A stretch of DNA of 5,750 bases from assembly GCA_937967645.1 (NCBI GenBank), contig CALBTT010000041.1, positions 1 to 5,750 on the forward strand, written 5' to 3'. How positions within the stretch are numbered: position 1 is the first letter of the stretch; each line of letters begins with the position of its first letter. The notes under the pieces were generated by a model. That model saw nothing but the letters and a program-made list of their open reading frames with translations. It searched no databases and was not told where the DNA came from. Source of the DNA: an uncultured Zoogloea sp. (GTDB lineage Bacteria > Pseudomonadota > Gammaproteobacteria > Burkholderiales > Rhodocyclaceae). Positions 1-5,750 of this stretch are shown in pieces. The position numbers and the translations under genes are program-made.

Positions 1-54
1 ACCCCGGTTATCGCCGTGAAAGGGCGGTGTCCTAGGCCTCTAGACGATGGGGAC
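1..54 (-). tRNA. tRNA-Glu (anticodon TTC), second copy, 3' part outside the window
   Basis: This is the 5' part of a glutamate tRNA read on the minus strand, with its 5' end at position 54. The 3' end (T-arm end, acceptor strand and CCA) lies before the window start. The visible part carries the acceptor 5' strand GTCCCCA, the D-arm, and the anticodon loop CTTTCAC with anticodon TTC. It is identical, base for base, to positions 390-443 of the complete copy. It follows tRNA-Ala copy 2 by a 20-nt spacer and is the last visible gene of the tRNA operon. Whether the gene is intact beyond the edge cannot be seen. Confidence 0.93.
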
Positions 55-74
55 CCGGTACTGCTTCAAGTTGT

Positions 75-150
<76 letters not shown>

Positions 151-220
151 TCAAGGAGACAGCCAAACTACGTTTTGGCCTTTCGACCCGGAATGCAGAT
201 TTCGCTGCAACCCGTAAAAC

Positions 221-297
221 TGGCGGAGTGGACGGGACTCGAACCCGCGACCCCCGGCGTGACAGGCCGGTATTCTAACCAACTGAACTACCACTCC
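221..297 (-). tRNA. tRNA-Asp (anticodon GTC)
   Basis: A complete 77-nt aspartate tRNA with encoded CCA (positions 223-221). The acceptor stem GGAGTGG pairs with CCACTCC. The anticodon stem CCGGC/GCCGG holds the loop CTGTCAC, so the anticodon is GTC. The T-loop is TTCGAGT. It is the only gene in the operon present once within the window and sits between the two identical Ala-Glu cassettes. Its flanking spacers (151-220 and 298-367) are each exactly 70 nt but show no clear similarity to each other by eye. Confidence 0.97.
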
Positions 298-389
298 ACT
301 TCAAACTGCCACTCCAGTCAGACTTCGACTGAAGCTACCTGCCTTGCTGCCGCAGGACTTTTGATCCTGGCGTCCCCACGGGGATTCGA

Positions 390-539
<150 letters not shown>

Positions 540-556
540 CGTGCAACGAGAAACGC

Positions 557-585
557 ATTATAGAGAAGCCAATCGGGAATGTAAA
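557..585 (-). promoter_or_regulatory. Sigma-70 promoter of the tRNA operon
   Basis: On the minus strand the -35 box TTTACA (585-580) and a perfect -10 box TATAAT (562-557) are separated by exactly 17 nt. The bases after the -10 box are GCGTTTC, a G/C-starting discriminator of the kind found at stable-RNA promoters that respond to ppGpp in Proteobacteria. Transcription would start near 550, about 10 nt before tRNA-Ala. The boxes are read directly; stringent control is inferred. Confidence 0.85.
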
Positions 586-644
586 CCTCTTTCGACGATT
601 TTCTCTTTTTACTGCAGGGCAGGCCATCCGCCCCTCTGAGCCAC

Positions 645-675
645 AAAGAAAAACGGCGGCTTGCGCCGCCGTTTT
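645..675 (-). terminator. Intrinsic terminator of the PEP-CTERM gene
   Basis: A perfect 11-bp stem (AAAACGGCGGC / GCCGCCGTTTT on the minus strand) with a 4-nt loop GCAA occupies 675-650. It runs into the T-rich tract TTTTTCTTT. It lies about 30 nt after the PEP-CTERM stop codon and should isolate that gene from the tRNA promoter downstream. Confidence 0.92.
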
Positions 676-704
676 CCGGTACTTCCAAGCCCTGTAAGGG
701 CCTA

Positions 705-1454
705 TCAGGCAGCCTTGCGACGACGCAGGGCAGCCATGCCGGCCAGACCCAGGCCGACCAGCGCCATGGAGGCGGGTTCCGGCACGAAGCGCAGGGAGCC
801 GTTGGAGCGGAAGGAGCCGTCAATGCGACCATCGTTGTTGCCACCGTTGACCGGGGAGTCCAGCGCGGCCAGCACGGCATTGAAGCCGGTGAGGGGCGAA
901 TCGCTCTCGGTGACATTGATCACCCAGGTGTCGTCGGTCAGAACATGGGACACACTAAGGCTACCGGAGCCGAGCAACGGCGAAGCCAGAGGGCCGAACA
1001 CAGCACCCAGCAGCGCGTTGATGGCGTTGATGTTACCGGAGAAGGTATTGGTCAGACCTTTGACATCCGCACCATCGGAAGTAAAGGTGTTGGTGGTGAA
1101 GTTGTAGACCAGGTTGGAACCGGTGATACCGGAGGTAGCGATGTCAGTGGTACCCAGCGGAACCCAGCTTGCCGAGGTGACGCCAATGGGGCTGGGGCCG
1201 CCGTAGCTCACCACGAAGGAACCGATGCGCTCGACACCGTACTGGCCCGAGGGCGGCACATTGACGCTGAGGCTGCCGTCGAGGTTGCTCAGGCTGATGG
1301 TGTAGGTGTTGGGCGTGCCATCAGCAAAACCGGTGATCGCGAAGCTGCCAGCCAGATTGTTGGTGGTAGACAGATACACAGCAGCGTTGGCAGCAGAAGC
1401 ACCGGACAGGGCCAGGGCAGCGCCAAGCACCAGGGAGAAACGATTGGCTTTCAT
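705..1454 (-). CDS. Secreted PEP-CTERM sorting domain protein, function unknown
   Basis: This encodes a 249-residue exported protein. Residues 1-24 form a Sec signal peptide (basic MKANR start, hydrophobic core, Ala-Asn-Ala cleavage site before A25). The C-terminus is a textbook PEP-CTERM tripartite signal: VPEPAS at 224-229, a hydrophobic segment of about 15 residues, then RRRK at 244-247. In this family an exosortase in the inner membrane processes the signal, and mature proteins go to the cell surface or extracellular matrix. The roughly 200-residue middle is rich in Gly, Ser, Thr, Asn and beta-type strands and has no cysteine; I recognise no named domain in it. The ATG start has a good ribosome binding site, GAGGA, 7 nt upstream (1466-1462), and matches the signal peptide. 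It is a single-gene unit, with its own sigma-54 promoter and terminator. A role in matrix or floc formation is an inference from the class. No exosortase gene is in the window. Confidence 0.93.
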   Translation of the reverse strand: MKANRFSLVLGAALALSGASAANAAVYLSTTNNLAGSFAITGFADGTPNTYTISLSNLDGSLSVNVPPSGQYGVERIGSFVVSYGGPSPIGVTSASWVPLGTTDIATSGITGSNLVYNFTTNTFTSDGADVKGLTNTFSGNINAINALLGAVFGPLASPLLGSGSLSVSHVLTDDTWVINVTESDSPLTGFNAVLAALDSPVNGGNNDGRIDGSFRSNGSLRFVPEPASMALVGLGLAGMAALRRRKAA

Positions 1455-1552
1455 TCGAAATTCCTCAAAAGTTGATCGGGAGCAATATTTTTATTGTTTA
1501 CCCTACGGATACACGTCGGTGCACTCGACAGGCAAGCAGACCCGAAAAGATG

Positions 1553-1568
1553 AGCAAATTTCAAGCCA
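1553..1568 (-). promoter_or_regulatory. Sigma-54 (RpoN) -24/-12 promoter of the PEP-CTERM gene
   Basis: The minus strand reads TGGCTTGAAATTTGCT. Against the RpoN consensus TGGCACG-N4-TTGCW only the A and C of the -24 element differ. The essential GG (1567-1566) and GC (1555-1554) are separated by exactly 10 nt, as RpoN requires. The start site would fall near 1542, leaving a leader of about 88 nt. That leader holds a small AT-rich dyad (CAATA-N4-TATTG, 1496-1483). An NtrC-type activator bound upstream would be needed; PrsR is the natural candidate from studies of Zoogloea-type PEP-CTERM systems, but it is not visible here. Confidence 0.75.
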
Positions 1569-1732
1569 GATAAAACAAGGCATTGTTATTTAAACAAATT
1601 ACTATAATGGGCAAACCGCGGTGCCAGGCAATGTAAAAAATCCTGACATTTCCCGGCATCAAGCGGATGCCGAGCGCGTATGACCACACCAACGGAACCC
1701 GCCACGGCACATCCAGGAGCCCCTCGCCAAGC
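1569..1732 (-). promoter_or_regulatory. Dyad-rich region upstream of the sigma-54 promoter (possible activator sites)
   Basis: No gene is supported here. The stretch holds several inverted repeats: TTGTT-N5-AACAA at 1583-1597, the palindrome ACCGCGGT at 1615-1622, TGCC-A-GGCA at 1622-1630, and CGGCATC-N5-GATGCCG at 1654-1672. The segment 1581-1609 is strongly AT-rich, which would suit DNA bending between an upstream activator and RpoN. The dyads lie roughly 50 to 125 bp before the predicted start site, the normal distance for enhancer-binding proteins. Assigning any one of them to an activator is inference. Confidence 0.4.
1654..1672 (-). terminator. Hairpin after the FAD dehydrogenase gene, weak terminator or activator site
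   Basis: A perfect 7-bp stem (CGGCATC / GATGCCG) with a 5-nt loop lies about 60 nt after the dehydrogenase stop codon. On the minus strand it is followed by GGGAAATGTCAGGA before a run of six T (1641-1636), so the T-run is 14 nt too far away for a classical intrinsic terminator. It may be a weak terminator or an RNA 3'-end stabiliser. As DNA, it could be a dyad binding site about 120 bp before the PEP-CTERM start site. Confidence 0.35.
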
Positions 1733-3139
1733 TCAGAGAACTTTGCCCGGATTCATGATGCCCTCGGGGTCCAGCCCGCGCTTGATGCTCTGCATCAGGG
1801 CCAGCTCGACCGGGGACTTGTAGCGCGCCAGCAGGCCCCGCTTGAGCTGGCCGATACCGTGCTCGGCGGAAATCGACCCATTCAGGGAGTGGACGATGTC
1901 GTGCACGATCTGCCCCACCTCGGCGGTGCGGCCGATGAATTCAGCGTTCTCGTCGCTCACCGGCCGCGACTGGTTGTAGTGCAGGTTGCCGTCTCCGACA
2001 TGACCGAAGGCCACGATCCGGATCCCGGGATAGCACCCCTCCAGGGCCTGCCCTGCCCGCTCCAGAAACTCCGGAATGGCACTGACGGGGACCGAAATGT
2101 CGTGCTTGATGCTGAAACCTTCCCGCTTCTGGGCCTCGGAGATGTTCTCCCGCAGCAGCCACAACTCCGCCGCCTGCTGGTCGCTGGTGGCGACGACGCC
2201 ATCCAGCACACAACCTTCGAGCTGCGCCCGAGCCAGCGCGCCCTCCAGCAAGGCTTCCAGATCTTGCTGCCCACAGAAATCCGTCATCTCGGCCAGCACA
2301 TACCAGGGATGTACGGCGGACAAGGGATCACGCGCGCCCGGAATGTGCTGCAGCACCAGATCCAGGGCGGGCCGCCCAACCAGCTCGAATGCGCTGACAC
2401 GGTCCCCGGCGGCTTCGCGCAGCCGCCCGAGCAACTCTACCGCCCTGGCCGGGGTCTGCACGGCCAACCATGCCGTAGCCGTGGCGCGAGGGCGCGGAAA
2501 CAGCTTGAGTGTCGCGGCGGTGACGATGCCGAGCGTCCCTTCCGCCCCGATGAACAGGTGCTTCAGATCGTAGCCCGTGTTGTCCTTGCGCAAACCGCGC
2601 AAGCCATTCCAGACCTCGCCGCTGGGCAGGACAACCTCCAGCCCCAGCACCAGCTCCCGGGTATTGCCATAGCGCAGCACCTGGACACCGCCGGCGTTGG
2701 TTGAGATCACGCCGCCCACCTCGCAACTGCCCTCCGAGGCCAGGGACAGGGGAAACAGGCGATCCACCGCCTCCGCCGCCGCCTGGGCTTCAGCCAGCGT
2801 CGCCCCCGCCTCGATGGTCAAGGTATTGTTGGCCGGATCCACCGCCCTGACACGGCGCAAGCGGGAGACGTTGAGAACGATGCAGCGCCCGTCCATCAAA
2901 GGCGTCGCGCCGCCGCACAGGCCCGTGTTCCCCCCCTGGGGCACGATGGCCACACCAGCGGAGCGGCAAAGCCTGACCACCTCCGCAACCTGGGTCGTAT
3001 CCTGCGGGCGCACCACGGCGAGCGCGCGACCGCTGTAACGCCCCCGCCAGTCAGTCAGCCAGGGCGCCATGTCGGCCGCCTCCAGCAGGCAATGGGACGG
3101 CCCGACCAGGGCCTGAAGTGCTGCGATGAAGTCAGTCAT
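1733..3139 (-). CDS. FAD-linked D-2-hydroxyacid dehydrogenase (D-2-hydroxyglutarate / D-lactate dehydrogenase family)
   Basis: This encodes a 468-residue flavoenzyme that oxidises a D-2-hydroxyacid to the 2-oxoacid. The N-terminal half is a PCMH-type FAD domain with the nucleotide loop PQGGNTGLCGGA near residues 67-78 and the conserved stretch NTGYDLKHLFIGAEGTLGI. The C-terminal FAD-oxidase domain has GHVGDGNLH (H380, H387) and SAEHGIG (E426, H427). These match the metal-binding and catalytic residues of D-2-hydroxyglutarate dehydrogenases, and the protein ends NPGKVL as is usual. Length is normal, and there is no signal peptide or membrane segment, so it should be cytoplasmic and pass electrons to ETF or another carrier. 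The ATG is preceded by GGGGAG 6 nt upstream. It begins 33 nt after the patatin-like gene and probably shares its transcript. The family also contains D-lactate, glycolate (GlcD) and other dehydrogenases. The substrate cannot be fixed from sequence; D-2-hydroxyglutarate, as a serA by-product, is the first guess. Confidence 0.93.
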   Translation of the reverse strand: MTDFIAALQALVGPSHCLLEAADMAPWLTDWRGRYSGRALAVVRPQDTTQVAEVVRLCRSAGVAIVPQGGNTGLCGGATPLMDGRCIVLNVSRLRRVRAVDPANNTLTIEAGATLAEAQAAAEAVDRLFPLSLASEGSCEVGGVISTNAGGVQVLRYGNTRELVLGLEVVLPSGEVWNGLRGLRKDNTGYDLKHLFIGAEGTLGIVTAATLKLFPRPRATATAWLAVQTPARAVELLGRLREAAGDRVSAFELVGRPALDLVLQHIPGARDPLSAVHPWYVLAEMTDFCGQQDLEALLEGALARAQLEGCVLDGVVATSDQQAAELWLLRENISEAQKREGFSIKHDISVPVSAIPEFLERAGQALEGCYPGIRIVAFGHVGDGNLHYNQSRPVSDENAEFIGRTAEVGQIVHDIVHSLNGSISAEHGIGQLKRGLLARYKSPVELALMQSIKRGLDPEGIMNPGKVL

Positions 3140-3172
3140 GATGAACTCCCCGGCGGCCCCAGAGAAGGCGGA

Positions 3173-4078
3173 TCACCGCCCCAGAGCGCGATGGATGGCC
3201 GGCAGGACAGCCGCCACGGCGGCCTCCCCCTCCGCAATGGCTTCAGCCCCCCGGTGAAAATCCATCAGGCCAAGCTGGGCAAGGCGTGGCGAAACGACCA
3301 CGTCGGCCGGCTCCCCGGCCAGGCGGCTGCGGGCGATGCGCACCGACATGATGGAGATGCTGCTCTGCACGACGCTCAGCAGGGACGGCAGCGCCTCGCC
3401 CTCCGGGCTGCCATTGTCGATGCTGCGTCCGTTCCGTCCGAGACGGGAGAGCAGCTTGCGGTGCCAGCCGTTGGCGGTCTCCGCCGGCTCGGGTGATGGG
3501 GCCCGGTTCCGCCAGGCCCAACCCACCAAGTCGGAATTCAGCTCGACGGCGATGACTACATCTGCGCCCATGGCGCGGGCAAGGGAAACCGGCACCGGAT
3601 TGACCAGCCCCCCGTCCACAAGCAGGCGCCCGTCCTGCCAGACCGGCGCCATCAGGCCGGGCAGCGCGATCGAGGCCCGAACCGCCTCGGAGACACTCCC
3701 CTCCCTCAGCCACACCTCATGACCACTGTGCAGATCGGTGGCCACGCAGCCGAATGTATGGGGCAAGGCCGTGAAGTCCCGGTCGACAAACTCCCTTTCG
3801 AAAAAGGCCATCAGCTTGTCGCCCTTGAGCAGGCCGCCCCGCAGCCCCATGTCCATCAACCCGACCACGTCCTGCCAGCCCAGGGCCTCGACCCAGGCAC
3901 CGAGCTTGTCGAGGTCTCCGGTTGCCGCAATGGCACCGACGAAGGCGCCGATGGAACAGCCGCTGATGACGACCGGCTCGATCCCCTCCCGGGCCAGGGC
4001 CCGCAGCACACCGATATGCGCCCACCCCCGCGCCGATCCGCTGCCGAGGGCGACGCCGATGACGGGCTTGCGCTTCAT
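3173..4078 (-). CDS. rssA: Patatin-like serine hydrolase, RssA family
   Basis: This encodes a 301-residue patatin-like phospholipase or acyl-ester hydrolase, collinear with what I recall of E. coli RssA (YchK). The oxyanion-hole glycine-rich loop is GSGSARGW at 12-19. The nucleophile elbow is GCSIG at 40-44 (S42). The catalytic Asp of the Ser-Asp dyad is in DGG at 155-157. Further family marks are GLLKGDKL near 82-89, the segment ASIALPGLMAPV at 135-146, NPVPVS just after the DGG, and DFHRG near the C-terminus. A Pro/Glu-rich, poorly conserved linker lies at roughly 193-225. There is no signal peptide or membrane helix. The ATG lies 25 nt after the rimO stop; no clear Shine-Dalgarno precedes it and no other in-frame start is visible, so translation may depend on rimO. 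In E. coli rssA adjoins rssB, but nothing like rssB is present here. The physiological substrate is not known for this family. Confidence 0.9.
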   Translation of the reverse strand: MKRKPVIGVALGSGSARGWAHIGVLRALAREGIEPVVISGCSIGAFVGAIAATGDLDKLGAWVEALGWQDVVGLMDMGLRGGLLKGDKLMAFFEREFVDRDFTALPHTFGCVATDLHSGHEVWLREGSVSEAVRASIALPGLMAPVWQDGRLLVDGGLVNPVPVSLARAMGADVVIAVELNSDLVGWAWRNRAPSPEPAETANGWHRKLLSRLGRNGRSIDNGSPEGEALPSLLSVVQSSISIMSVRIARSRLAGEPADVVVSPRLAQLGLMDFHRGAEAIAEGEAAVAAVLPAIHRALGR

Positions 4079-4103
4079 GGATGGGCGTGGGGGCTACCGA
4101 CGC

Positions 4104-5432
4104 TTAGAGCGGCTCGGCGTAGAGGTCGTGCACGTCGCAGTCGGTGATGCGGACGCGGGCAAACTCGCCCGGCTGCAGGTTCTCGCCGGCCGGGATGATC
4201 ACCAGGCCATCGATCTCCGGCGCATCGCCCGGCGAGCGGGCCAGGGCGCCCTCCTCGTCGATCTCGTCCACCAGCACAGTCATCTCCCGGCCGATGAAAC
4301 GCTCGAGGCGCTCGGTGGAGATGTCCTCCTGGAACTCCATCAACTGGATGCGGCGCTCTTCGCGGATCTCCTCGGGTACCGGATCAGCCAGATCGTTGGC
4401 TGCAGCCCCCTCCACCGGGGAATAGGCAAAGGCGCCGACGCGATCGAGACGGGCCTCGTCGAGGAACTGCAGGAGCTCCTCGAAGTCCGCATCGGTCTCG
4501 CCAGGGAAGCCGGTGATGAAGGTGGAGCGGATCGTCAGGTCGGGGCAGATCTCGCGCCAGCGGCGGATCCGCTCCAGGTTGTTCTCGGTGCTGGCGGGCC
4601 GCTTCATGGCCTTGAGAATGCGCGGGCTGGCATGCTGGAAGGGCACATCCAGGTAAGGCAGGATCTTGCCTTCGGCCATCAGCGGGATCAGCTCGTCCAC
4701 GCTCGGGTAGGGGTAGACATAGTGCAGGCGCACCCAGACGCCCAGGTCGCCCAATGCATTGCACAGGTCGTAGAGCTTGGTGCGCATCGGCCGACCGCCC
4801 CAGAAGCCGGTGCGGTACTTGGTATCGACACCATAGGCGCTGGTGTCCTGGGATACGACGAGCAACTCCTTGACCCCGGCATTGACCAGGTTCTCCGCCT
4901 CGCGCATCACCTCGCCGATCGGCCGGCTCACCAGATCACCCCGCATGGACGGGATGATGCAGAAGGTGCAACGGTGATTGCAGCCTTCGGAGATCTTCAG
5001 GTAGGCGTAGTGATCGGGCGTGAGCTTGACGCCCTGCGGCGGCAGCAGATCGATGAAGGGGTCGTGGGGCTTGGGCAGGTGCTTGTGCACCTCGTGCATG
5101 ACCTGCTCGGTGGCGTGAGGCCCCGTCACCGCCAGCACCTGCGGATGCGCGGCCATCACCACGTCTTCCTTGGCGCCCAGACAGCCGGTGACGATCACCT
5201 TGCCGTTCTCGTTGAGGGCTTCGCCGATGGCGTCGAGGGACTCTTCCACCGCCGCATCGATGAAGCCGCAGGTGTTGATGACCACGAGATCCGAGCCCTC
5301 ATAGGAGGGAGAGATCTCATAGCCCTCGGCGCGCAGGCGAGTGAGGATGTGTTCGGAGTCCACAAGGGCCTTGGGGCATCCGAGTGAAACAAAGCCCACC
5401 TTGGGGGCGGCCGCGGGTTTGGCTTGGGTCAT
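4104..5432 (-). CDS. rimO: Ribosomal protein S12 (aspartate) methylthiotransferase RimO
   Basis: This encodes a 442-residue radical-SAM methylthiotransferase that adds a beta-methylthio group to the conserved aspartate of ribosomal protein S12. The N-terminal MTTase domain opens with SLGCPKALVDSE, the form characteristic of RimO rather than MiaB, and supplies cluster ligands C19, C55 and C84. The radical-SAM motif CNHRCTFC gives C151, C155 and C158 for the second 4Fe-4S cluster, followed by the conserved IIPSMRG. The C-terminal TRAM domain (about 375-442) binds the substrate. Length is normal and all six cysteines are present. The ATG follows an AGG about 10 nt upstream and the N-terminal extension before the first motif is short, so the start is credible. 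It follows phaR by 63 nt with a hairpin between, and leads into the RssA-like gene. Confidence 0.97.
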   Translation of the reverse strand: MTQAKPAAAPKVGFVSLGCPKALVDSEHILTRLRAEGYEISPSYEGSDLVVINTCGFIDAAVEESLDAIGEALNENGKVIVTGCLGAKEDVVMAAHPQVLAVTGPHATEQVMHEVHKHLPKPHDPFIDLLPPQGVKLTPDHYAYLKISEGCNHRCTFCIIPSMRGDLVSRPIGEVMREAENLVNAGVKELLVVSQDTSAYGVDTKYRTGFWGGRPMRTKLYDLCNALGDLGVWVRLHYVYPYPSVDELIPLMAEGKILPYLDVPFQHASPRILKAMKRPASTENNLERIRRWREICPDLTIRSTFITGFPGETDADFEELLQFLDEARLDRVGAFAYSPVEGAAANDLADPVPEEIREERRIQLMEFQEDISTERLERFIGREMTVLVDEIDEEGALARSPGDAPEIDGLVIIPAGENLQPGEFARVRITDCDVHDLYAEPL

Positions 5433-5462
5433 GCTTTAAAAACCTGATGGGTAAAAGTGCAA

Positions 5463-5485
5463 GGGCCGCGACAACTGCGCGGCCC
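5463..5485 (-). terminator. Terminator-like hairpin between phaR and rimO
   Basis: A perfect 8-bp GC-only stem GGGCCGCG / CGCGGCCC with a 7-nt loop starts 10 nt after the phaR stop. On the minus strand the stem is followed by TTGCACTTTT, an interrupted T tract, so termination may be partial. If so, rimO and the genes after it are transcribed by read-through or from a promoter I cannot identify in the 30 nt that remain before the rimO start. Confidence 0.6.
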
Positions 5486-5495
5486 AGGGATTCTA

Positions 5496-5750
5496 TTATT
5501 TCTTGGGAGCGGGAGGTGGCGCCGTCTCTGCGCCAGGCCCGTCATTCTTCTCGCCGGTAAAGCCCGGCGGCGGCGTGAAACCTGGGAACTGGAAACCCGA
5601 GAACAGGTTGCGCGTCTGGCTGTCCAGCTGCTCCTGCATCTGGGCGTACATCTTCTTGCTCTGCTCCATGTAGGCGCCCATCATGCTCTGCATGGCAGGC
5701 CCCTGGAAGTTCAGGAACTGGGCCCACAGGTCCTGGCTGACCGTGGCGTT
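5496..5750 (-). CDS. phaR: Polyhydroxyalkanoate synthesis regulator PhaR, C-terminal part
   Basis: The last 84 codons of a gene that continues past the right edge of the window; it ends in tandem stops TAA TAG. The visible part starts NATVSQDLWAQFLNFQGPAM and continues into a Met/Gln-rich amphipathic stretch containing YMEQSKKMYAQMQEQL and then LFSGFQFPGF. This matches the C-terminal region I know from betaproteobacterial PhaR (compare the MWxQFxNxQxPMMQ and YIEQSKNLFxQMQEQ pattern of the Cupriavidus protein). PhaR binds both poly-3-hydroxybutyrate granules and DNA, and represses phasin genes until granules form. The DNA-binding N-terminus lies outside the window. The tail is Pro/Ala-rich and ends APKK, which looks disordered. 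The name is from recognition by eye on a fragment. Confidence 0.85.
   Translation of the reverse strand, partial: NATVSQDLWAQFLNFQGPAMQSMMGAYMEQSKKMYAQMQEQLDSQTRNLFSGFQFPGFTPPPGFTGEKNDGPGAETAPPPAPKK

Noticed and set aside
298..367. Small inverted repeat around CAGTC/GACTG in the Glu-Asp tRNA spacer
   Set aside because: The stem is only 4-5 bp, has no T-run, and sits inside a tRNA operon transcript; it is more likely incidental or part of processing than a terminator.
1603..1608. Perfect TATAAT on the plus strand (and TATAGT on the minus strand at 1606-1601)
   Set aside because: No -35 box at a suitable distance and no plus-strand gene downstream; the minus-strand version lacks a good -35 at 16-18 nt. 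The stretch is simply AT-rich.
1611..1626. A second sigma-54-like sequence on the minus strand, TGGCACCGCGGTTTGC
   Set aside because: The -24 half is a perfect match, but GG and GC are 11 nt apart instead of 10, a spacing RpoN does not normally accept. The element at 1553-1568 has the right spacing.
1667..2704. Open frame of 345 codons on the plus strand
   Set aside because: It is antisense to the FAD dehydrogenase, whose motifs are unmistakable, and has shadow-like Gln/Pro/Arg/Leu composition.
3738..5387. Long open frame of 549 codons on the plus strand
   Set aside because: It lies antisense across rimO and part of the RssA-like gene. The translation is rich in Gly, His, Asp, Arg and Leu, as expected from a high-GC shadow, and it has no recognisable motif.

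Overview
The window looks like chromosomal DNA from a betaproteobacterium, most probably Rhodocyclales (the Azoarcus / Thauera / Zoogloea / Dechloromonas neighbourhood). This rests on the high-GC codon usage, a PhaR C-terminus directly upstream of rimO, a PEP-CTERM (exosortase-sorted) surface protein, and the wording of the proteins. The assignment is inferred by eye; no search was run. Every gene I can support is read on the minus strand, so transcription runs from high to low coordinates.

Right part (5750 to about 1733): a probable co-directional cluster. It starts with the C-terminal 84 residues of the polyhydroxyalkanoate regulator PhaR, followed by a GC-rich terminator-like hairpin. Next come rimO (ribosomal protein S12 methylthiotransferase), a patatin-like serine hydrolase of the RssA family (25 nt after rimO), and an FAD-linked D-2-hydroxyacid dehydrogenase of the D-2-hydroxyglutarate / D-lactate dehydrogenase family (33 nt after the hydrolase). 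The tight gaps suggest that the last three share a transcript. No obvious single pathway joins them: they cover ribosome modification, lipid or ester hydrolysis, and 2-hydroxyacid oxidation.

Middle part (1732 to 645): a 278-nt intergenic region rich in dyads leads into a secreted PEP-CTERM protein gene. That gene has a well-formed sigma-54 (-24/-12) promoter, a good ribosome binding site and a strong intrinsic terminator. A sigma-54 promoter fits published work on Zoogloea-type floc formers, where PEP-CTERM genes depend on RpoN and the PrsK/PrsR two-component system. The exosortase itself is not in the window.

Left part (585 to 1): a tRNA operon with a near-consensus sigma-70 promoter, in transcription order Ala(GGC), Glu(TTC), Asp(GTC), Ala(GGC), Glu(TTC, cut by the window edge). 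The two Ala-Glu cassettes are identical over at least 150 bp, including their 20-nt spacer, and flank the single Asp gene as a direct repeat.

I see no CRISPR array, phage, insertion sequence, toxin-antitoxin or defence genes. The window is mostly ordinary core chromosome. The items most worth a second look are the sigma-54-controlled PEP-CTERM gene with its dyad-rich upstream region, and the duplicated tRNA cassette.
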